61,024 nt of DNA, from contig CAMWJF010000020.1 in assembly GCA_947174505.1 (NCBI GenBank), positions 1 to 61,024 of the forward strand, written 5' to 3'. The position numbers and the translations under genes are program-made. Positions 9,360 to 17,870 of the stretch are shown in pieces. Below the pieces are notes generated by a model. It was not told the origin of the DNA, made no database searches, and saw nothing but the letters and a program-made list of their open reading frames with translations. Each line of letters starts with the position of its first letter. Positions within the stretch are counted from its first letter, which is position 1. This stretch comes from an uncultured Lachnospiraceae bacterium (GTDB taxonomy: Bacteria > Bacillota > Clostridia > Lachnospirales > Lachnospiraceae).

Positions 9360-9869
9360 CTAAACATACCTAAGCTGGAATCGAGCTGCTTTGTATGAAA
9401 CTCCACATCGTATCATCACTTCTTCGGCACTCATTCCCCGCACCAAATGATGAGGAACCAGTAATTCGCCGCCAAAAGCATCAGCCTGCCATTCCGGATC
9501 TTTGTATAGAGGAATGCTCTTTCCGTTAGTCCTTGCAAAAGCGACAGTTTCTTTCGAATGTTCCAAATAGTGATACAACTCATGTGCAATGGTCAGCCGT
9601 TCTCTCCCTCTACCTTCTTCAGCTTTTAAATATACATCTTGCCTTATCCATATCTCATTTTTTTCAGGAATAGTCAAGCCCTCGCATTCGCCCATTTGTA
9701 CAAGATCCCCCACCCTGAATGAAAACGCTGGAACTATGCGTGGCAACGTTTTTTCTACAAAATCTAAAATCGGAAAATATAATTCATGCTCAGCAAACTG
9801 TACTTTTCTTATAAGTTCCGCAACCTCTCTTATTTGTTTCCTAGATCTTGCTTGTGCTATATATCCCAT
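9360..9869 (-). CDS. ImmA/IrrE-type metallopeptidase
   Basis: This 169-residue protein has the zinc-protease motif HELYH (His96, Glu97, His100) and the downstream acidic WQADAFGGELLVPH, characteristic of ImmA/DUF955. ImmA proteins cleave a partner XRE repressor to induce an integrated element after DNA damage (known for ICEBs1). The preceding gene encodes an XRE protein, giving the standard ImmR-ImmA pair. GAGGGGG precedes the start. Confidence 0.9.
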   Translation of the reverse strand: MGYIAQARSRKQIREVAELIRKVQFAEHELYFPILDFVEKTLPRIVPAFSFRVGDLVQMGECEGLTIPEKNEIWIRQDVYLKAEEGRGRERLTIAHELYHYLEHSKETVAFARTNGKSIPLYKDPEWQADAFGGELLVPHHLVRGMSAEEVMIRCGVSYKAARFQLRYV

Positions 9870-9878
9870 ATGACCCCC

Positions 9879-10229
9879 TCATCGTTCAAAAAATCTCATT
9901 AAAGTTTTCATATCATCATCCGAAAGTTCCTTGAATGATCTGGCAAATGCAAGTGCCAACTCTTTTTCATCTTGATTAATACCTGATAAATTAATTTTTA
10001 AATTTTCCTTTTTTTCATACGCGTATTGCTGTAATTGTTTCTTTTCAGATGTACTCAAATAGTATTTATTTGCCAAAATATCAATCCAACTATCTGGTAC
10101 TTCTCTATTGCCATTTTCAACTGCAGACAGGTACGCCACTGTTACATCTAACTTTGAAGCCATGTCCTTCAATAACTCGTTGTTGTCAATCCTTATCTTT
10201 CTTAAAGCTTTACCAAAGTTTGTTAACAT
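9879..10229 (-). CDS. XRE-family repressor (ImmR-like)
   Basis: I choose the ATG at 10229 (MLTNFGKALRKIR), preceded by repeated GGAGGGAG; a GTG at 10250 lies inside that site. The 116-residue product has an N-terminal HTH (residues 6-60, with MASKLDVTVAYLSAVENG) and a C-terminal helical tail ending MRFFER. It is paired with ImmA, 9 bases apart, and probably is its cleavage target. A strong minus-strand promoter at 10576-10604 serves both. Confidence 0.85.
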   Translation of the reverse strand: MLTNFGKALRKIRIDNNELLKDMASKLDVTVAYLSAVENGNREVPDSWIDILANKYYLSTSEKKQLQQYAYEKKENLKINLSGINQDEKELALAFARSFKELSDDDMKTLMRFFER

Positions 10230-10431
10230 CGCTCCCTCCACTCCCTCCACGTTTTCAAAACCACTATTTCTTGTACCATCACAATTTTAAAATAGCATAT
10301 ATTGGGCTTCATGTCAACAACATGTTAAATCCTTTCTCTTTTTGTTTAATCCGCAAATAAAAAAAGAGGTTGCAGGATAATCTTCAGCCCCCTTATATAC
10401 CATTCATTCAAAAATCCTTCAATTTTGTTTT

Positions 10432-10531
10432 TTTCCCATTATTGTCCCGCGCCCAGTATTTTGCTAATCTACTATCCACATGTACAAATCCATTATACTG
10501 GAAAATGCCAAGACTCTGCGCATATCGCGCC
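10432..10531 (-). pseudogene. Remnant of a second endolysin C-terminus
   Basis: The minus strand reads RYAQSLGIFQYNGFVHVDSR and then KYWARDNN, matching the C-terminus of the endolysin at 11574 (RYAQSLGIPGIIQYNGFVHV, then KYWAQDN) with a 9-base deletion. No start or upstream M15 domain remains. It is a decayed duplicate or a recombination scar between the lysis genes and the repressor module. Confidence 0.8.
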
Positions 10532-10575
10532 CTTTCGGGTTATTATCAGATTTACTTGCCTCATCTGATAATACT

Positions 10576-10604
10576 ATTATAAACTAATTTTGGTTTATTG
10601 TCAA
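10576..10604 (-). promoter_or_regulatory. Consensus promoter for the XRE-ImmA pair
   Basis: On the minus strand a perfect TTGACA (10599-10604), 17-base spacer and TATAAT (10576-10581). The spacer is filled by an 18-bp operator (10580-10597), so it should be repressed by a phage regulator. Confidence 0.8.
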
Positions 10605-10631
10605 TACTTGTTTTAAACTTCTTTTGGTTTA
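10580..10631. promoter_or_regulatory. Two operators TAAACT-N6-GGTTTA
   Basis: Sites at 10580-10597 and 10614-10631, 34 bases apart, share TAAACT, six mostly T bases and GGTTTA. The first covers the spacer of the XRE-ImmA promoter; the second overlaps the stop codon of the upstream XRE gene. Confidence 0.7.
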
Positions 10632-10831
10632 TTTTCGATATATTTTATAATGTTTCCTGGTTGCATATCCAATAACGCGCAAAGTTGCTCTAAAGTCTTT
10701 ATTCCCACCATGTCTCCTTTTCTCAATTTCTGCATAGCTGATTGGCTGAGTATATTCTCTCTTAATATTCTAGTGCTATTGTACCCCGATTCTTTCAGCG
10801 TTTCTATCACATCAATCTTATATACCAGCAT
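10613..10831 (-). CDS. Small XRE/Cro-type DNA-binding protein (72 aa)
   Basis: The product begins MLVYKIDVIETLKESGYN and contains an HTH of the HTH_26 kind (ILSQSAMQKLRKGDMVGIKT), filling nearly the whole protein. AGGAGG lies 7 bases upstream. It sits between two operator-bearing promoters and is the best candidate to bind the TAAACT-N6-GGTTTA sites, so likely autoregulates and controls both neighbouring transcripts. Confidence 0.85.
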   Translation of the reverse strand: MLVYKIDVIETLKESGYNSTRILRENILSQSAMQKLRKGDMVGIKTLEQLCALLDMQPGNIIKYIENKPKEV

Positions 10832-10851
10832 ATCAATTCCTCCTTTCCTTT

Positions 10852-10880
10852 ATTTTAAATTGAGACCTAATAAAAGTCAA
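10852..10880 (-). promoter_or_regulatory. Promoter of the 72-aa XRE gene
   Basis: On the minus strand TTGACT (10875-10880), 17 bases, TAAAAT (10852-10857). A one-mismatch operator lies immediately upstream at 10888-10905. Confidence 0.65.
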
Positions 10881-10887
10881 GAAAAAA

Positions 10888-10938
10888 TAATCCAAAAAAA
10901 GTTTAATCATTACTTGACATTAAACTATTTTTGGTTTA
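10888..10938. promoter_or_regulatory. Two further operators in the divergent promoter region
   Basis: 10921-10938 reads TAAACTATTTTTGGTTTA and fills the spacer of the plus-strand promoter. 10888-10905, on the opposite strand, reads TAAACT-N6-GGATTA, one mismatch from the others. Confidence 0.65.
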
Positions 10939-10942
10939 AAAT
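10914..10942 (+). promoter_or_regulatory. Plus-strand promoter of the left-end small operon
   Basis: TTGACA (10914-10919), 17 bases, TAAAAT (10937-10942). It drives the genes at 10974 and 11240 and is overlapped by an operator, placing these genes under the XRE repressor. Confidence 0.75.
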
Positions 10943-10973
10943 ATACTTATCAAAGGAACGGAGGATATGATAA

Positions 10974-11192
10974 ATGAGTGAAAGAGAATTAAAAAAGAAA
11001 ACGGAAATAGCGTTATGTGTTGAAATGGGAAGACTGGCATTTAATGAGGGTACAAAATGCGTACCGGCAAATGACAAGCGCATAATGTCTGTCGTAGCAG
11101 ATGAAGAAAAAAGAACCATAACCACCATACAGGCATTAAAAGCATGGATTTCAGGATGGACACAAGCCAATCTTGAAGAAAAAGTTATTTAA
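10974..11192 (+). CDS. Hypothetical protein (72 aa)
   Basis: Begins MSERELKKKTEIALCVEMGR and ends NLEEKVI. CGGAGG lies about 11 bases upstream and a strong operator-controlled promoter precedes it. No domain recognised; mostly helical and soluble. Its expression opposite to the repressor suggests an early or induction-linked role. Confidence 0.65.
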   Translation: MSERELKKKTEIALCVEMGRLAFNEGTKCVPANDKRIMSVVADEEKRTITTIQALKAWISGWTQANLEEKVI

Positions 11193-11239
11193 CCACACCA
11201 CCCACCCGGCGGGGAGGCGCTGGGAGAAAGTGAGAAGAT

Positions 11240-11527
11240 ATGGAAGGATATACAATCAGATGCGGCGGTCACAATTACATAACGCTTGAATGGAATGAGA
11301 AATTTATTTTCTGCTTAGACAATGATATGCACTATGCAGAAGAAATGATATACAATATTGAGAAAAGAACGGGAATGAATTTTCAAGACATTCCTATCAA
11401 AGGCAGGAAAGACGATTTTCAAGGTTTAAGATTTTTTAATGGAGGCTGGAAACGGGATTTTTGGAACAGTTTTCCAAACAAGAAAGAGATTGACGGTTAC
11501 ATGAAAACGAAACAAGGAATCATGTAA
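11240..11527 (+). CDS. Hypothetical protein (95 aa)
   Basis: Begins MEGYTIRCGGHNYITLEWNE and ends MKTKQGIM, rich in aromatic residues. It follows the 72-aa gene by 47 bases, in the same transcript. No domain recognised. It is AT-rich compared with the tail genes. Confidence 0.6.
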   Translation: MEGYTIRCGGHNYITLEWNEKFIFCLDNDMHYAEEMIYNIEKRTGMNFQDIPIKGRKDDFQGLRFFNGGWKRDFWNSFPNKKEIDGYMKTKQGIM

Positions 11528-11536
11528 ATTAGAACA

Positions 11537-11565
11537 GGCGGCAGGATAACACCTACCGCCCTTTC
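11537..11565. terminator. Weak hairpin between convergent genes
   Basis: GGCGG (11537-11541) pairs with CCGCC (11556-11560), followed by CTTTCT. It separates the plus-strand operon from the minus-strand endolysin. Confidence 0.4.
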
Positions 11566-11573
11566 TGTATCTC

Positions 11574-12440
11574 CTAAAATCTACTTACCTTTACCGCTTT
11601 CCCGCCGTTATCCTGCGCCCAATACTTCGTCCCGCGGCTGTCTACATGTACAAATCCATTATACTGGATAATGCCAGGGATGCCAAGGCTCTGCGCATAT
11701 CGCGCCACTTCCTGCGGTGTGTGGCCTTTAACAACAATGTCAAATGCCCGCCCCTGCAGATGGTAAGACGCTTTCGCTCCTTTAACCTTTGCATTGTACT
11801 CCGGCGTCCTGTACGCGCTGGTAAGCGTGACGGGTGCGTCGAAATGATCCCGGACCTTCTGCAGCTTGTCCTTCACGAAATCCACATCAATCAGTATCTT
11901 GTCCGATCCGTCTTTGCATCGGAACTCCTTCACCTTGAAATTGGCTGATACAGCTCTGTCGCCATCCGCCGCAAGGGAATACTCCTTAACAGCACTGCCT
12001 GCTGCCCCTGATGCGTTTTCCTTTTTCCCGTCAAGAAACAGCTCCCTCTCCGCCTGTCGCCGCTTCGTAAGTCCTGCAAGCACCTTCCCGCCCGCCTGGT
12101 TATAAAGAAGGATCTTCTCCGCGATTACGTTCTTTGTCCGGGTGCCGTTGGCTGTCAGCTTGTCAATGCTTCCCAGATTGTATGCGAAGGACACCATTGC
12201 GTCGAACTCGGTCTGTGTCCAGCGATACTTGCTATCATACTTCGCAACCAGCTTCTCAAATTTCTCCAGATCTGCGCGGAGATAGGCTTCCGCCTGTGCC
12301 GTTGATATCTTCTGGCCAGCTGTGACTCCCGCCGTGTGGCCATAGCCGATTGTCCAGACGCCATCGGGGCACTTATATGCGTCAAGACGGCAGCCTTCAA
12401 ACTTTTTTATCAGGTCTATTCCTGTCTGGCTTGTCTTCAT
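11574..12440 (-). CDS. Bifunctional endolysin (GH24 lysozyme + M15 peptidase)
   Basis: Residues 1-140 form a T4-type lysozyme with catalytic Glu15 in IKKFEG and the TIGYGHT motif. Residues 165-288 form a peptidase M15A domain with SAYRTPEYN, SYHLQGRAFDI (zinc ligands His and Asp) and FVHVDSRG. Cutting both the glycan and the stem peptide would lyse the host. There is no signal peptide, so release depends on the adjacent holin. Last gene of the late operon. Confidence 0.93.
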   Translation of the reverse strand: MKTSQTGIDLIKKFEGCRLDAYKCPDGVWTIGYGHTAGVTAGQKISTAQAEAYLRADLEKFEKLVAKYDSKYRWTQTEFDAMVSFAYNLGSIDKLTANGTRTKNVIAEKILLYNQAGGKVLAGLTKRRQAERELFLDGKKENASGAAGSAVKEYSLAADGDRAVSANFKVKEFRCKDGSDKILIDVDFVKDKLQKVRDHFDAPVTLTSAYRTPEYNAKVKGAKASYHLQGRAFDIVVKGHTPQEVARYAQSLGIPGIIQYNGFVHVDSRGTKYWAQDNGGKAVKVSRF

Positions 12441-12451
12441 CCTGTTTCCCC

Positions 12452-12790
12452 CTATTGCCCGATCAGGCTGATACTGGTTCCCTTTGTCTGCATTTTCATG
12501 GCTTTCACCGCTGCCTCGATCAGTGTGTCAAGCTGCTCGGCGGAAATATCAATGTTCTTCTTAATCAGCATTCCCCGGATCAGGTCTACCACAATCGCCT
12601 TCCGTTCCGCTCCCGGCTTTGAGTCATAAACCTGTTGTGCCATCAGTACGGCAGCATTAACCCATGTCTTAACCTCCTCCAACTGCTCCGCGCCGATCTT
12701 CGCCCTGATCCACGGCACAAGGTACCTTGTTACCACAAGCACCGCCAGCATCACTGTTACCTTTAAAATCTCCAGTACCACTTCATTCAT
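12452..12790 (-). CDS. Phage holin, LL-H family
   Basis: 112 residues, one N-terminal membrane segment (about 5-27, ILKVTVMLAVLVVTRYLVPW) followed by an amphipathic region with VNAAVLMAQQVYDSKPGAERKA, as in LL-H holins. It lies 11 bases before the endolysin gene and would open the membrane at the lysis time. Confidence 0.85.
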   Translation of the reverse strand: MNEVVLEILKVTVMLAVLVVTRYLVPWIRAKIGAEQLEEVKTWVNAAVLMAQQVYDSKPGAERKAIVVDLIRGMLIKKNIDISAEQLDTLIEAAVKAMKMQTKGTSISLIGQ

Positions 12791-13085
12791 AATCCGTTTC
12801 CTCCATTTCTACCGGTTGCACCGGTGCAACTTTATCTCCCCGGAGCCGGACTTTCTCCTGCTCCCTTGTTTCAAAATACGACTTTCCAAAGTACCCCAGC
12901 ATAACGCCGATAATTTCCATCACAATTGTCCGTGACAGCTCCTCCGCGATCTGCTCCCGTCCCAGAAAAGCAAGCAGGTAGGAAAGCTGCAGATCGATCA
13001 CTGCGATATACATAAGCCTTCCTACCCACTTTTTTGTAAATGTTTTGAAATTACTTCTTATTGGTCTTTTACTCTTTTTCGCCAT
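12783..13085 (-). CDS. Small membrane protein, putative second holin/lysis protein
   Basis: The start at 13085 (MAKKSKRPIRSNFK) has GAGGCGG upstream; a start at 13106 would overlap the previous gene. About 100 residues with one or two hydrophobic segments (residues 24-45 and 58-74) and an acidic C-tail that contains VAPVQP, encoded by one of the repeated palindromes. The stop overlaps the holin start. Confidence 0.65.
   Translation of the reverse strand: MAKKSKRPIRSNFKTFTKKWVGRLMYIAVIDLQLSYLLAFLGREQIAEELSRTIVMEIIGVMLGYFGKSYFETREQEKVRLRGDKVAPVQPVEMEETDYE
12815..12830. repeat. 16-bp palindrome GTTGCACCGGTGCAAC, copy 1
   Basis: Perfect palindrome lying in the C-terminal tail codons of the membrane protein, read as V-A-P-V-Q-P. 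Identical copies lie at 24779 and 37068. Confidence 0.9.
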
Positions 13086-13092
13086 AGCCGCC

Positions 13093-13422
13093 TCACAGCC
13101 CCACATGCATAAGCATATAACATATCACTGCCCCGACTATTGCCGTGACGGCGTGCTCCGTGACCTTCTGCCACATCTTTCCGTCTTTTCCCTCAAGGGC
13201 TCCCAGACGTTCTCCCTGCTTTTTCTGCTCCTCCAGCATGTTCGCCATATTCACGGCCATTTCCTTGACAGAAACCGTGAGTTCATTGATCTGCCGGACA
13301 GTCTCTTCAAGCAGGGTAATACGTTTGTTCTGGCGGTTATTCTCATCCTCCAGACGGTTATTCTCTGATTCCATCCGTCTGCAGAACTCCTCGTGCTCGT
13401 TCCTGGTTATGTACTCGTCCAT
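13093..13422 (-). CDS. XhlA-like membrane-anchored coiled-coil protein
   Basis: 109 residues: a long charged coiled coil (10-85, with NRLEDENNRQNKRITLLEE) and a C-terminal transmembrane helix (AVTAIVGAVICYMLMHVGL). This is the architecture of XhlA, which assists holin/lysin release in PBSX-type prophages. It lies in the lysis cassette. Confidence 0.75.
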   Translation of the reverse strand: MDEYITRNEHEEFCRRMESENNRLEDENNRQNKRITLLEETVRQINELTVSVKEMAVNMANMLEEQKKQGERLGALEGKDGKMWQKVTEHAVTAIVGAVICYMLMHVGL

Positions 13423-13577
13423 TACTCCTCCTTCCGCTTCCCGATCAGGGTAGCAATCTCTGTATACTGCTCTTCCGTCAGCCTGCCGGAACCATAATAC
13501 ACATCTGCCATTGTCGCCAGTTCCTCGTTTGTCTTTATGCTGTTTGAAATCAGACTTTTCATAATCCTGTATGCCAT
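13422..13577 (-). CDS. XkdX-like small tail-cassette protein
   Basis: A 51-codon frame begins MAYRIMKSLISNSIKTNEEL and ends IATLIGKRKEE, with AGGAGGTGAG upstream; its stop overlaps the next start by one base. Size and pattern resemble XkdX, found between tail fibre and lysis genes. Confidence 0.7.
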   Translation of the reverse strand: MAYRIMKSLISNSIKTNEELATMADVYYGSGRLTEEQYTEIATLIGKRKEE

Positions 13578-13592
13578 GTTCTCACCTCCTCC

Positions 13593-13949
13593 CTACAGTC
13601 CAAGCTGTGCCGCGCTGACCTCGTACATGAGATCGGCAACAATTTCTGTTAATTCCTCATTTGACAGCGGGTCAACAATTTCTTTCGGCATTTCCGTTAG
13701 GGCAGGTTTCCCTTGTCTATCTGTTTCAGAGTTTGTAAATGTAATCTGATCCTTCTTTTCTGTGTATATATCCCACCTGTATACATAATCACTGTAATCC
13801 TGTAATACTGTCCGTTCATCATCGTCATAGAGAATGAACCCGCTTAAGTTTTCCCTGATGCCATCTGCAAGCAGGGTTACCATATTCCTTCCTATAACCC
13901 ATCCCTGCAACGTTATGTAATTTTCCGAATCATTAAATTTTACTTTCAT
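13593..13949 (-). CDS. Hypothetical tail-cassette protein (118 aa)
   Basis: The start at 13949 (MKVKFNDSENYITLQGW) has GGAGG 7 bases upstream. Acidic, with LYDDDERTVLQDYSDYVYRW; the C-terminal half (LSNEELTEIVADLMYEVSAAQLGL) is helical. Its position directly after the fibre suggests a fibre accessory or chaperone, as inference. Confidence 0.6.
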   Translation of the reverse strand: MKVKFNDSENYITLQGWVIGRNMVTLLADGIRENLSGFILYDDDERTVLQDYSDYVYRWDIYTEKKDQITFTNSETDRQGKPALTEMPKEIVDPLSNEELTEIVADLMYEVSAAQLGL

Positions 13950-13969
13950 ATTTCCTCCCACTCATATCA

Positions 13970-15910
13970 TCAAAAACCTTTCTGTAAAATACAAATTCCT
14001 CCCTGTACCCGCTTGCCAGCAGATGCTTTTACCGTTATTTTTTCAACGCCTGCTGTCAATGTATATCCTGTATTTGATGTTCCCCCCAAACTTACGATAT
14101 TTACATTGCCGGTCGGGTTTCTTTCCCCGTTTACATACTGCAATTCCGGAGTGGATATCAGCCTTAATGTAGCACCGAATAGTGCCCCATTGCTGGCATT
14201 CCTTACTTTAATAAATAATAACCACTGGCACGGTCCTATCTCTGATCCCCCATTGTAGAGAAATGGTATTTCGATAGAACTACCGTCATTCACCGAAAAA
14301 CTTCTGCCAATACTTGCAAGACTGCCTTGCATATCTTCTAAAGCAGCCGTAAACGCTGCCCTTTTCAAGTCCAGTAACTTATGTTTTTCAGTATTCCACT
14401 GTGCGTTTACTTCTATCTCATCCCCGTTACCTTTATATTTTAATGCAGTCACACCCTTTGTAAATGTTGTGCTTCCGTCAGCATTAATGTTTACTACATT
14501 GGCTCCAAAGTGCGTTACGTTGGATCCGTCCCTGTATATCATCCAGTTTCCAGCGTTTTTATCATAAATACCCCTGTTGGTTCCGCCATCCCCGACCCCT
14601 AATGCAATACACTTCCCTGTATCTGTTCGCTGCGCCAGGAAATATGTACCTCCAAGCGATCGTGTTGGGGCTGATTCCGCTATTTGTATGCCACAGTTCA
14701 CATCGAACCTGTCACTGTTCGCCAAATTTATTCTTCGGTTTGCTGATTCATTCTTATTGTAAAACGTGATCCCCGTGTTATCTGAGTTTGCACCCTTGAT
14801 ACACAGATTGCCAGAAACATTATGATCCCCGATATAAACATCATCCCCTACCCGGTTCCAAACCCCATTTGCAAGATTAAGTGCACCCGTCATTGTATCT
14901 CCGGCTTTTTTTACCGCTTTTGAAAGGATTTCGTTTGCTTTACTTGTTATCCTGCCCAACGCACTGTTTACTGCCGCAACAAGGTTCCCCTTTTCGTCAG
15001 TCTGTAAGTTTGCCAGATTGCCGATCTGCTCCTGCAGATGCACTTCAGCATTGTCTGTGAGCTGGTCACGGAGGTTATGGAACCAGTCCATAATCTCTTC
15101 TGACCAGCCTGCAATTTTTCCATTTATCCAGTTTTCCCATTCACTTATGAAATTGTCTGCCCATTCCGTAAAATCATCAGTCTCCTTTTTCTGCCAGTCA
15201 TCAGTCTGCTTGGCTTCTGCCGCCTGCCAGTCATCGGTCTGCTTCTCTTCTGCTGCCTTCCATGCTTCGATCTCTGCCTTCTTGTCTTTCTGCCATCCCT
15301 GAAACTGCTGGTATGAGCTATTCGCCTTTGCTACAAACTCATTATAGAAGGAATTGAGCTGGACGAAAAATGCCTGTGTATCCAGTTTCCAGAACGGAAA
15401 TGCGATACCACACAGTTCCGTGCTCAGTCTGGTATCTGTGATATTTGCCTGCGTAATCTTTATTGCCCCGGCAACCACTCTCACATCAGCCACTACATAA
15501 TCCAAATGCTCCGAATTTCTTCGGCACTGCGGCGCCACAGGTTTATAGGAGTACTCCCCTTCCTTCACGATTGCATGGATCTCCCGCTCCGCTGTGTCCA
15601 ACGTGACTGATATCCTGTCAATCCGATCCAGCACGCCGTCTGCCGCCGTATGTTGAAAAATCATATCTTCCATAAGTTCGTACCGATAGCCGTCGATCAT
15701 CAGATTGCCTTTTTTTAATGTGGTAGTCATATCACCGTTTGCCACCACCTGGAGGCTCTCTGCTATGTTCCCCCCATCAGCAATAATTCCAGACGTAATA
15801 AACGCACGGAAGTATCTGGCAAAATCATCCGCTATGTACTCCCTGTCGAATCCTCCTTCACATTCTTCCGCATCAAACGGAAATGCATACTCTGTAGCTT
15901 CCATGGCCAT
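13970..15910 (-). CDS. Tail fibre / receptor-binding protein
   Basis: 646 residues. The first ~170 form a baseplate-attachment domain (MAMEATEYAFPFDAEECEGG, RYFRAFITSGII). A Trp-rich helical stalk follows at about 200-330, with imperfect repeats of QTDDWQ and AEAK. The C-terminus is beta-rich with glycine and asparagine (KKAGDTMTGALNL, a common fibre motif), then a putative host-binding head. Probably determines adsorption. Confidence 0.8.
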   Translation of the reverse strand: MAMEATEYAFPFDAEECEGGFDREYIADDFARYFRAFITSGIIADGGNIAESLQVVANGDMTTTLKKGNLMIDGYRYELMEDMIFQHTAADGVLDRIDRISVTLDTAEREIHAIVKEGEYSYKPVAPQCRRNSEHLDYVVADVRVVAGAIKITQANITDTRLSTELCGIAFPFWKLDTQAFFVQLNSFYNEFVAKANSSYQQFQGWQKDKKAEIEAWKAAEEKQTDDWQAAEAKQTDDWQKKETDDFTEWADNFISEWENWINGKIAGWSEEIMDWFHNLRDQLTDNAEVHLQEQIGNLANLQTDEKGNLVAAVNSALGRITSKANEILSKAVKKAGDTMTGALNLANGVWNRVGDDVYIGDHNVSGNLCIKGANSDNTGITFYNKNESANRRINLANSDRFDVNCGIQIAESAPTRSLGGTYFLAQRTDTGKCIALGVGDGGTNRGIYDKNAGNWMIYRDGSNVTHFGANVVNINADGSTTFTKGVTALKYKGNGDEIEVNAQWNTEKHKLLDLKRAAFTAALEDMQGSLASIGRSFSVNDGSSIEIPFLYNGGSEIGPCQWLLFIKVRNASNGALFGATLRLISTPELQYVNGERNPTGNVNIVSLGGTSNTGYTLTAGVEKITVKASAGKRVQGGICILQKGF

Positions 15911-15923
15911 ACTTTTTCTCCTC

Positions 15924-16985
15924 TCATTTGATTGCCGCTTTAATCAGATCCGTTATCATTGGCTGTGAATTTCCGAATGTGAAATAAACTTCCTGTTCAT
16001 CCTTTGACAGATGCTTTTCAATCATTTTGATCTGGGTATCTATGCGTATGCCCCATTTCCTGTCATTGCATGTCACCAGATCGCCTAATGCACATTTTTC
16101 CGCCTTATCCTGCCTGACCTTCGATGTAAATGATTCTACAAGGTAATAGTCCTTCAGCTTTTCATTTCCCTTCTGCCTGAGCTGCTCCCTGTAAATTTCC
16201 CCTGTCTGCCCCTCATCCTTCAAAAAAGCGGCGCTGTAGGACATTTCATATCTGTCTATTCCTGATGCCTCGCCAATAGTCTCTGTAACCCTGTTCTCAT
16301 CCTCCCCGGCCCCGCATACACGACAGACGTTCCTGAAATTACTGTCATCCTCATAGTATTCCTGTGTATATACATTATGGAACTCCCTGTTAAAGACACA
16401 CGGCTGTACCGTCCCAAGCGTTCTGTCTGCCCCTTTTATTACCTCAAAATAAAATACCTTTTTCAGCAGATCCAGGCGCAGCCTGTAACCGAGTCCCGCT
16501 GCCGCCGCTATATCAGTAAGCGTTTCCTGTAGATTGGAATAGGTTACCTGTTTTTCTATGTAGTCCTCTATTCCGCACAACTCCCCCAGCCTGATCCTCG
16601 GCATTTTCCGCTCTGGATCAGCCGGATCGGTAACCTGTTTTTTAACCAGTTCACGCATTACCGCCTCAGATGTCCCGGACAGGACCATCTTCTCCCACAC
16701 AATCCTCCTGTTCAGGTAAACGCTTGCCATATTCCCTTTAATCCTGATCTTTGTGCGCCCCTGCTTATCCATCTTTATGTGTTTATAGCTGATTACTCCG
16801 GCCTGCATCTCGTCCTTTTTATACAGGATGTTCGTCCTCTGTAAAATCCTGTTGTTCCTGTCTGTAAAGAGAAACTCTGCCTCAAACTTTCCCGGCTCGG
16901 CCAGCATATCCCGCCATATGATCGCCTCATATCCTGACAGGACTCCCACAAGATTCAATTCTTTATCCAGAACATACATCTCCAC
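15924..16985 (-). CDS. Gp37-like siphovirus tail protein (Tal-like)
   Basis: 353 residues starting at a GTG with GGGGG upstream (MEMYVLDKELNLVGVLSGYE). It matches the ReqiPepy6 Gp37-like/phage tail-tip pattern: YEAIIWRDMLAEPGKFEAE near the N-terminus and YEDDSNFRNVCRVCG in the middle. It lies between distal tail protein and fibre, the usual place of the tail-associated lysin/hub. Confidence 0.8.
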   Translation of the reverse strand: MEMYVLDKELNLVGVLSGYEAIIWRDMLAEPGKFEAEFLFTDRNNRILQRTNILYKKDEMQAGVISYKHIKMDKQGRTKIRIKGNMASVYLNRRIVWEKMVLSGTSEAVMRELVKKQVTDPADPERKMPRIRLGELCGIEDYIEKQVTYSNLQETLTDIAAAAGLGYRLRLDLLKKVFYFEVIKGADRTLGTVQPCVFNREFHNVYTQEYYEDDSNFRNVCRVCGAGEDENRVTETIGEASGIDRYEMSYSAAFLKDEGQTGEIYREQLRQKGNEKLKDYYLVESFTSKVRQDKAEKCALGDLVTCNDRKWGIRIDTQIKMIEKHLSKDEQEVYFTFGNSQPMITDLIKAAIK

Positions 16986-16988
16986 AAT

Positions 16989-17870
16989 CTATACCCCCGC
17001 ATATTTGGTTGCATAAACAAATTTAACGGCAAGATAATCCTCTCCCTCTTCTGCGCCGTAGCGAAGCACGTTGTCCCCGGGCGCCAGTTCCAGAAAATCG
17101 CAGTTTCCGCCTTCCAGATCTACACGGCCGATGTAATCCGTGGATACACCGTTCAACCTGCTCGTGATCGTTTTTTCTTCCCCGGTTTGGACTGTAATCG
17201 TCTGTCCGTTTACCATTCCACAGTTTATCTGGATGCACTCGCGCGTATAAATATTGATGACATACGGATTCGTGACATTTCCCCTTGCCGTAAAGGTAAT
17301 CTCCATGCCTGTCCTGATCGCCGATCTGTTTGGTACGGACGCAATCTTTGATTTAGACTTCACACCAAAGATCACACCCTTCCCCCTGGGGATCACAAGC
17401 GGAAAATGAAACTGTCCTTTTGTCCCCGCCATCTCTACCATGGCATCCCTGTCACCCCGCCAGTAAGGTTCTGTCGCTCTCAGTTTCACCCGGTACTCCT
17501 GCAGCTTTGAGACCTTTGTCAGCGTAAAGGCCGGTGTCTTCTCCGCATATGCCCTTATCGTTCTTGCCACACCCCCGTAATAATGCCTGACTTCCAATGC
17601 TGCTTTCGGCAGGAAAATATCCAAAAGCCGGTCCCGCAGCTCCTGCATTTTCCATGTGCTTTCCGCATATATCTGTCCCTTAATCTCCATCGGCCTGTCA
17701 TCCGTATAAATATTTACCGGCGTCGATCCATCCTGGTCAAATCCCTGGGTTGTAACCACGTTGACATCCAGACTGTCAAAGCCTTTGATCTCCTCCACGG
17801 AAAAGGGCGTCTCTGTCAGCGCTAACGTCTCACCCGTCCTTGATATGATAATCCTCCTATCTGTCACCAT
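16989..17870 (-). CDS. Distal tail protein (Dit family)
   Basis: 293 residues. The N-terminal ring domain has VEEIKGFDSLDVNVVT and the usual TEPYWRGDRDAM joint; the C-terminal domain is galectin-like (NPYVINIYTRECIQIN). Dit joins the tail tube to the baseplate. Its ATG lies inside the end of the tape-measure gene. Confidence 0.88.
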   Translation of the reverse strand: MVTDRRIIISRTGETLALTETPFSVEEIKGFDSLDVNVVTTQGFDQDGSTPVNIYTDDRPMEIKGQIYAESTWKMQELRDRLLDIFLPKAALEVRHYYGGVARTIRAYAEKTPAFTLTKVSKLQEYRVKLRATEPYWRGDRDAMVEMAGTKGQFHFPLVIPRGKGVIFGVKSKSKIASVPNRSAIRTGMEITFTARGNVTNPYVINIYTRECIQINCGMVNGQTITVQTGEEKTITSRLNGVSTDYIGRVDLEGGNCDFLELAPGDNVLRYGAEEGEDYLAVKFVYATKYAGV

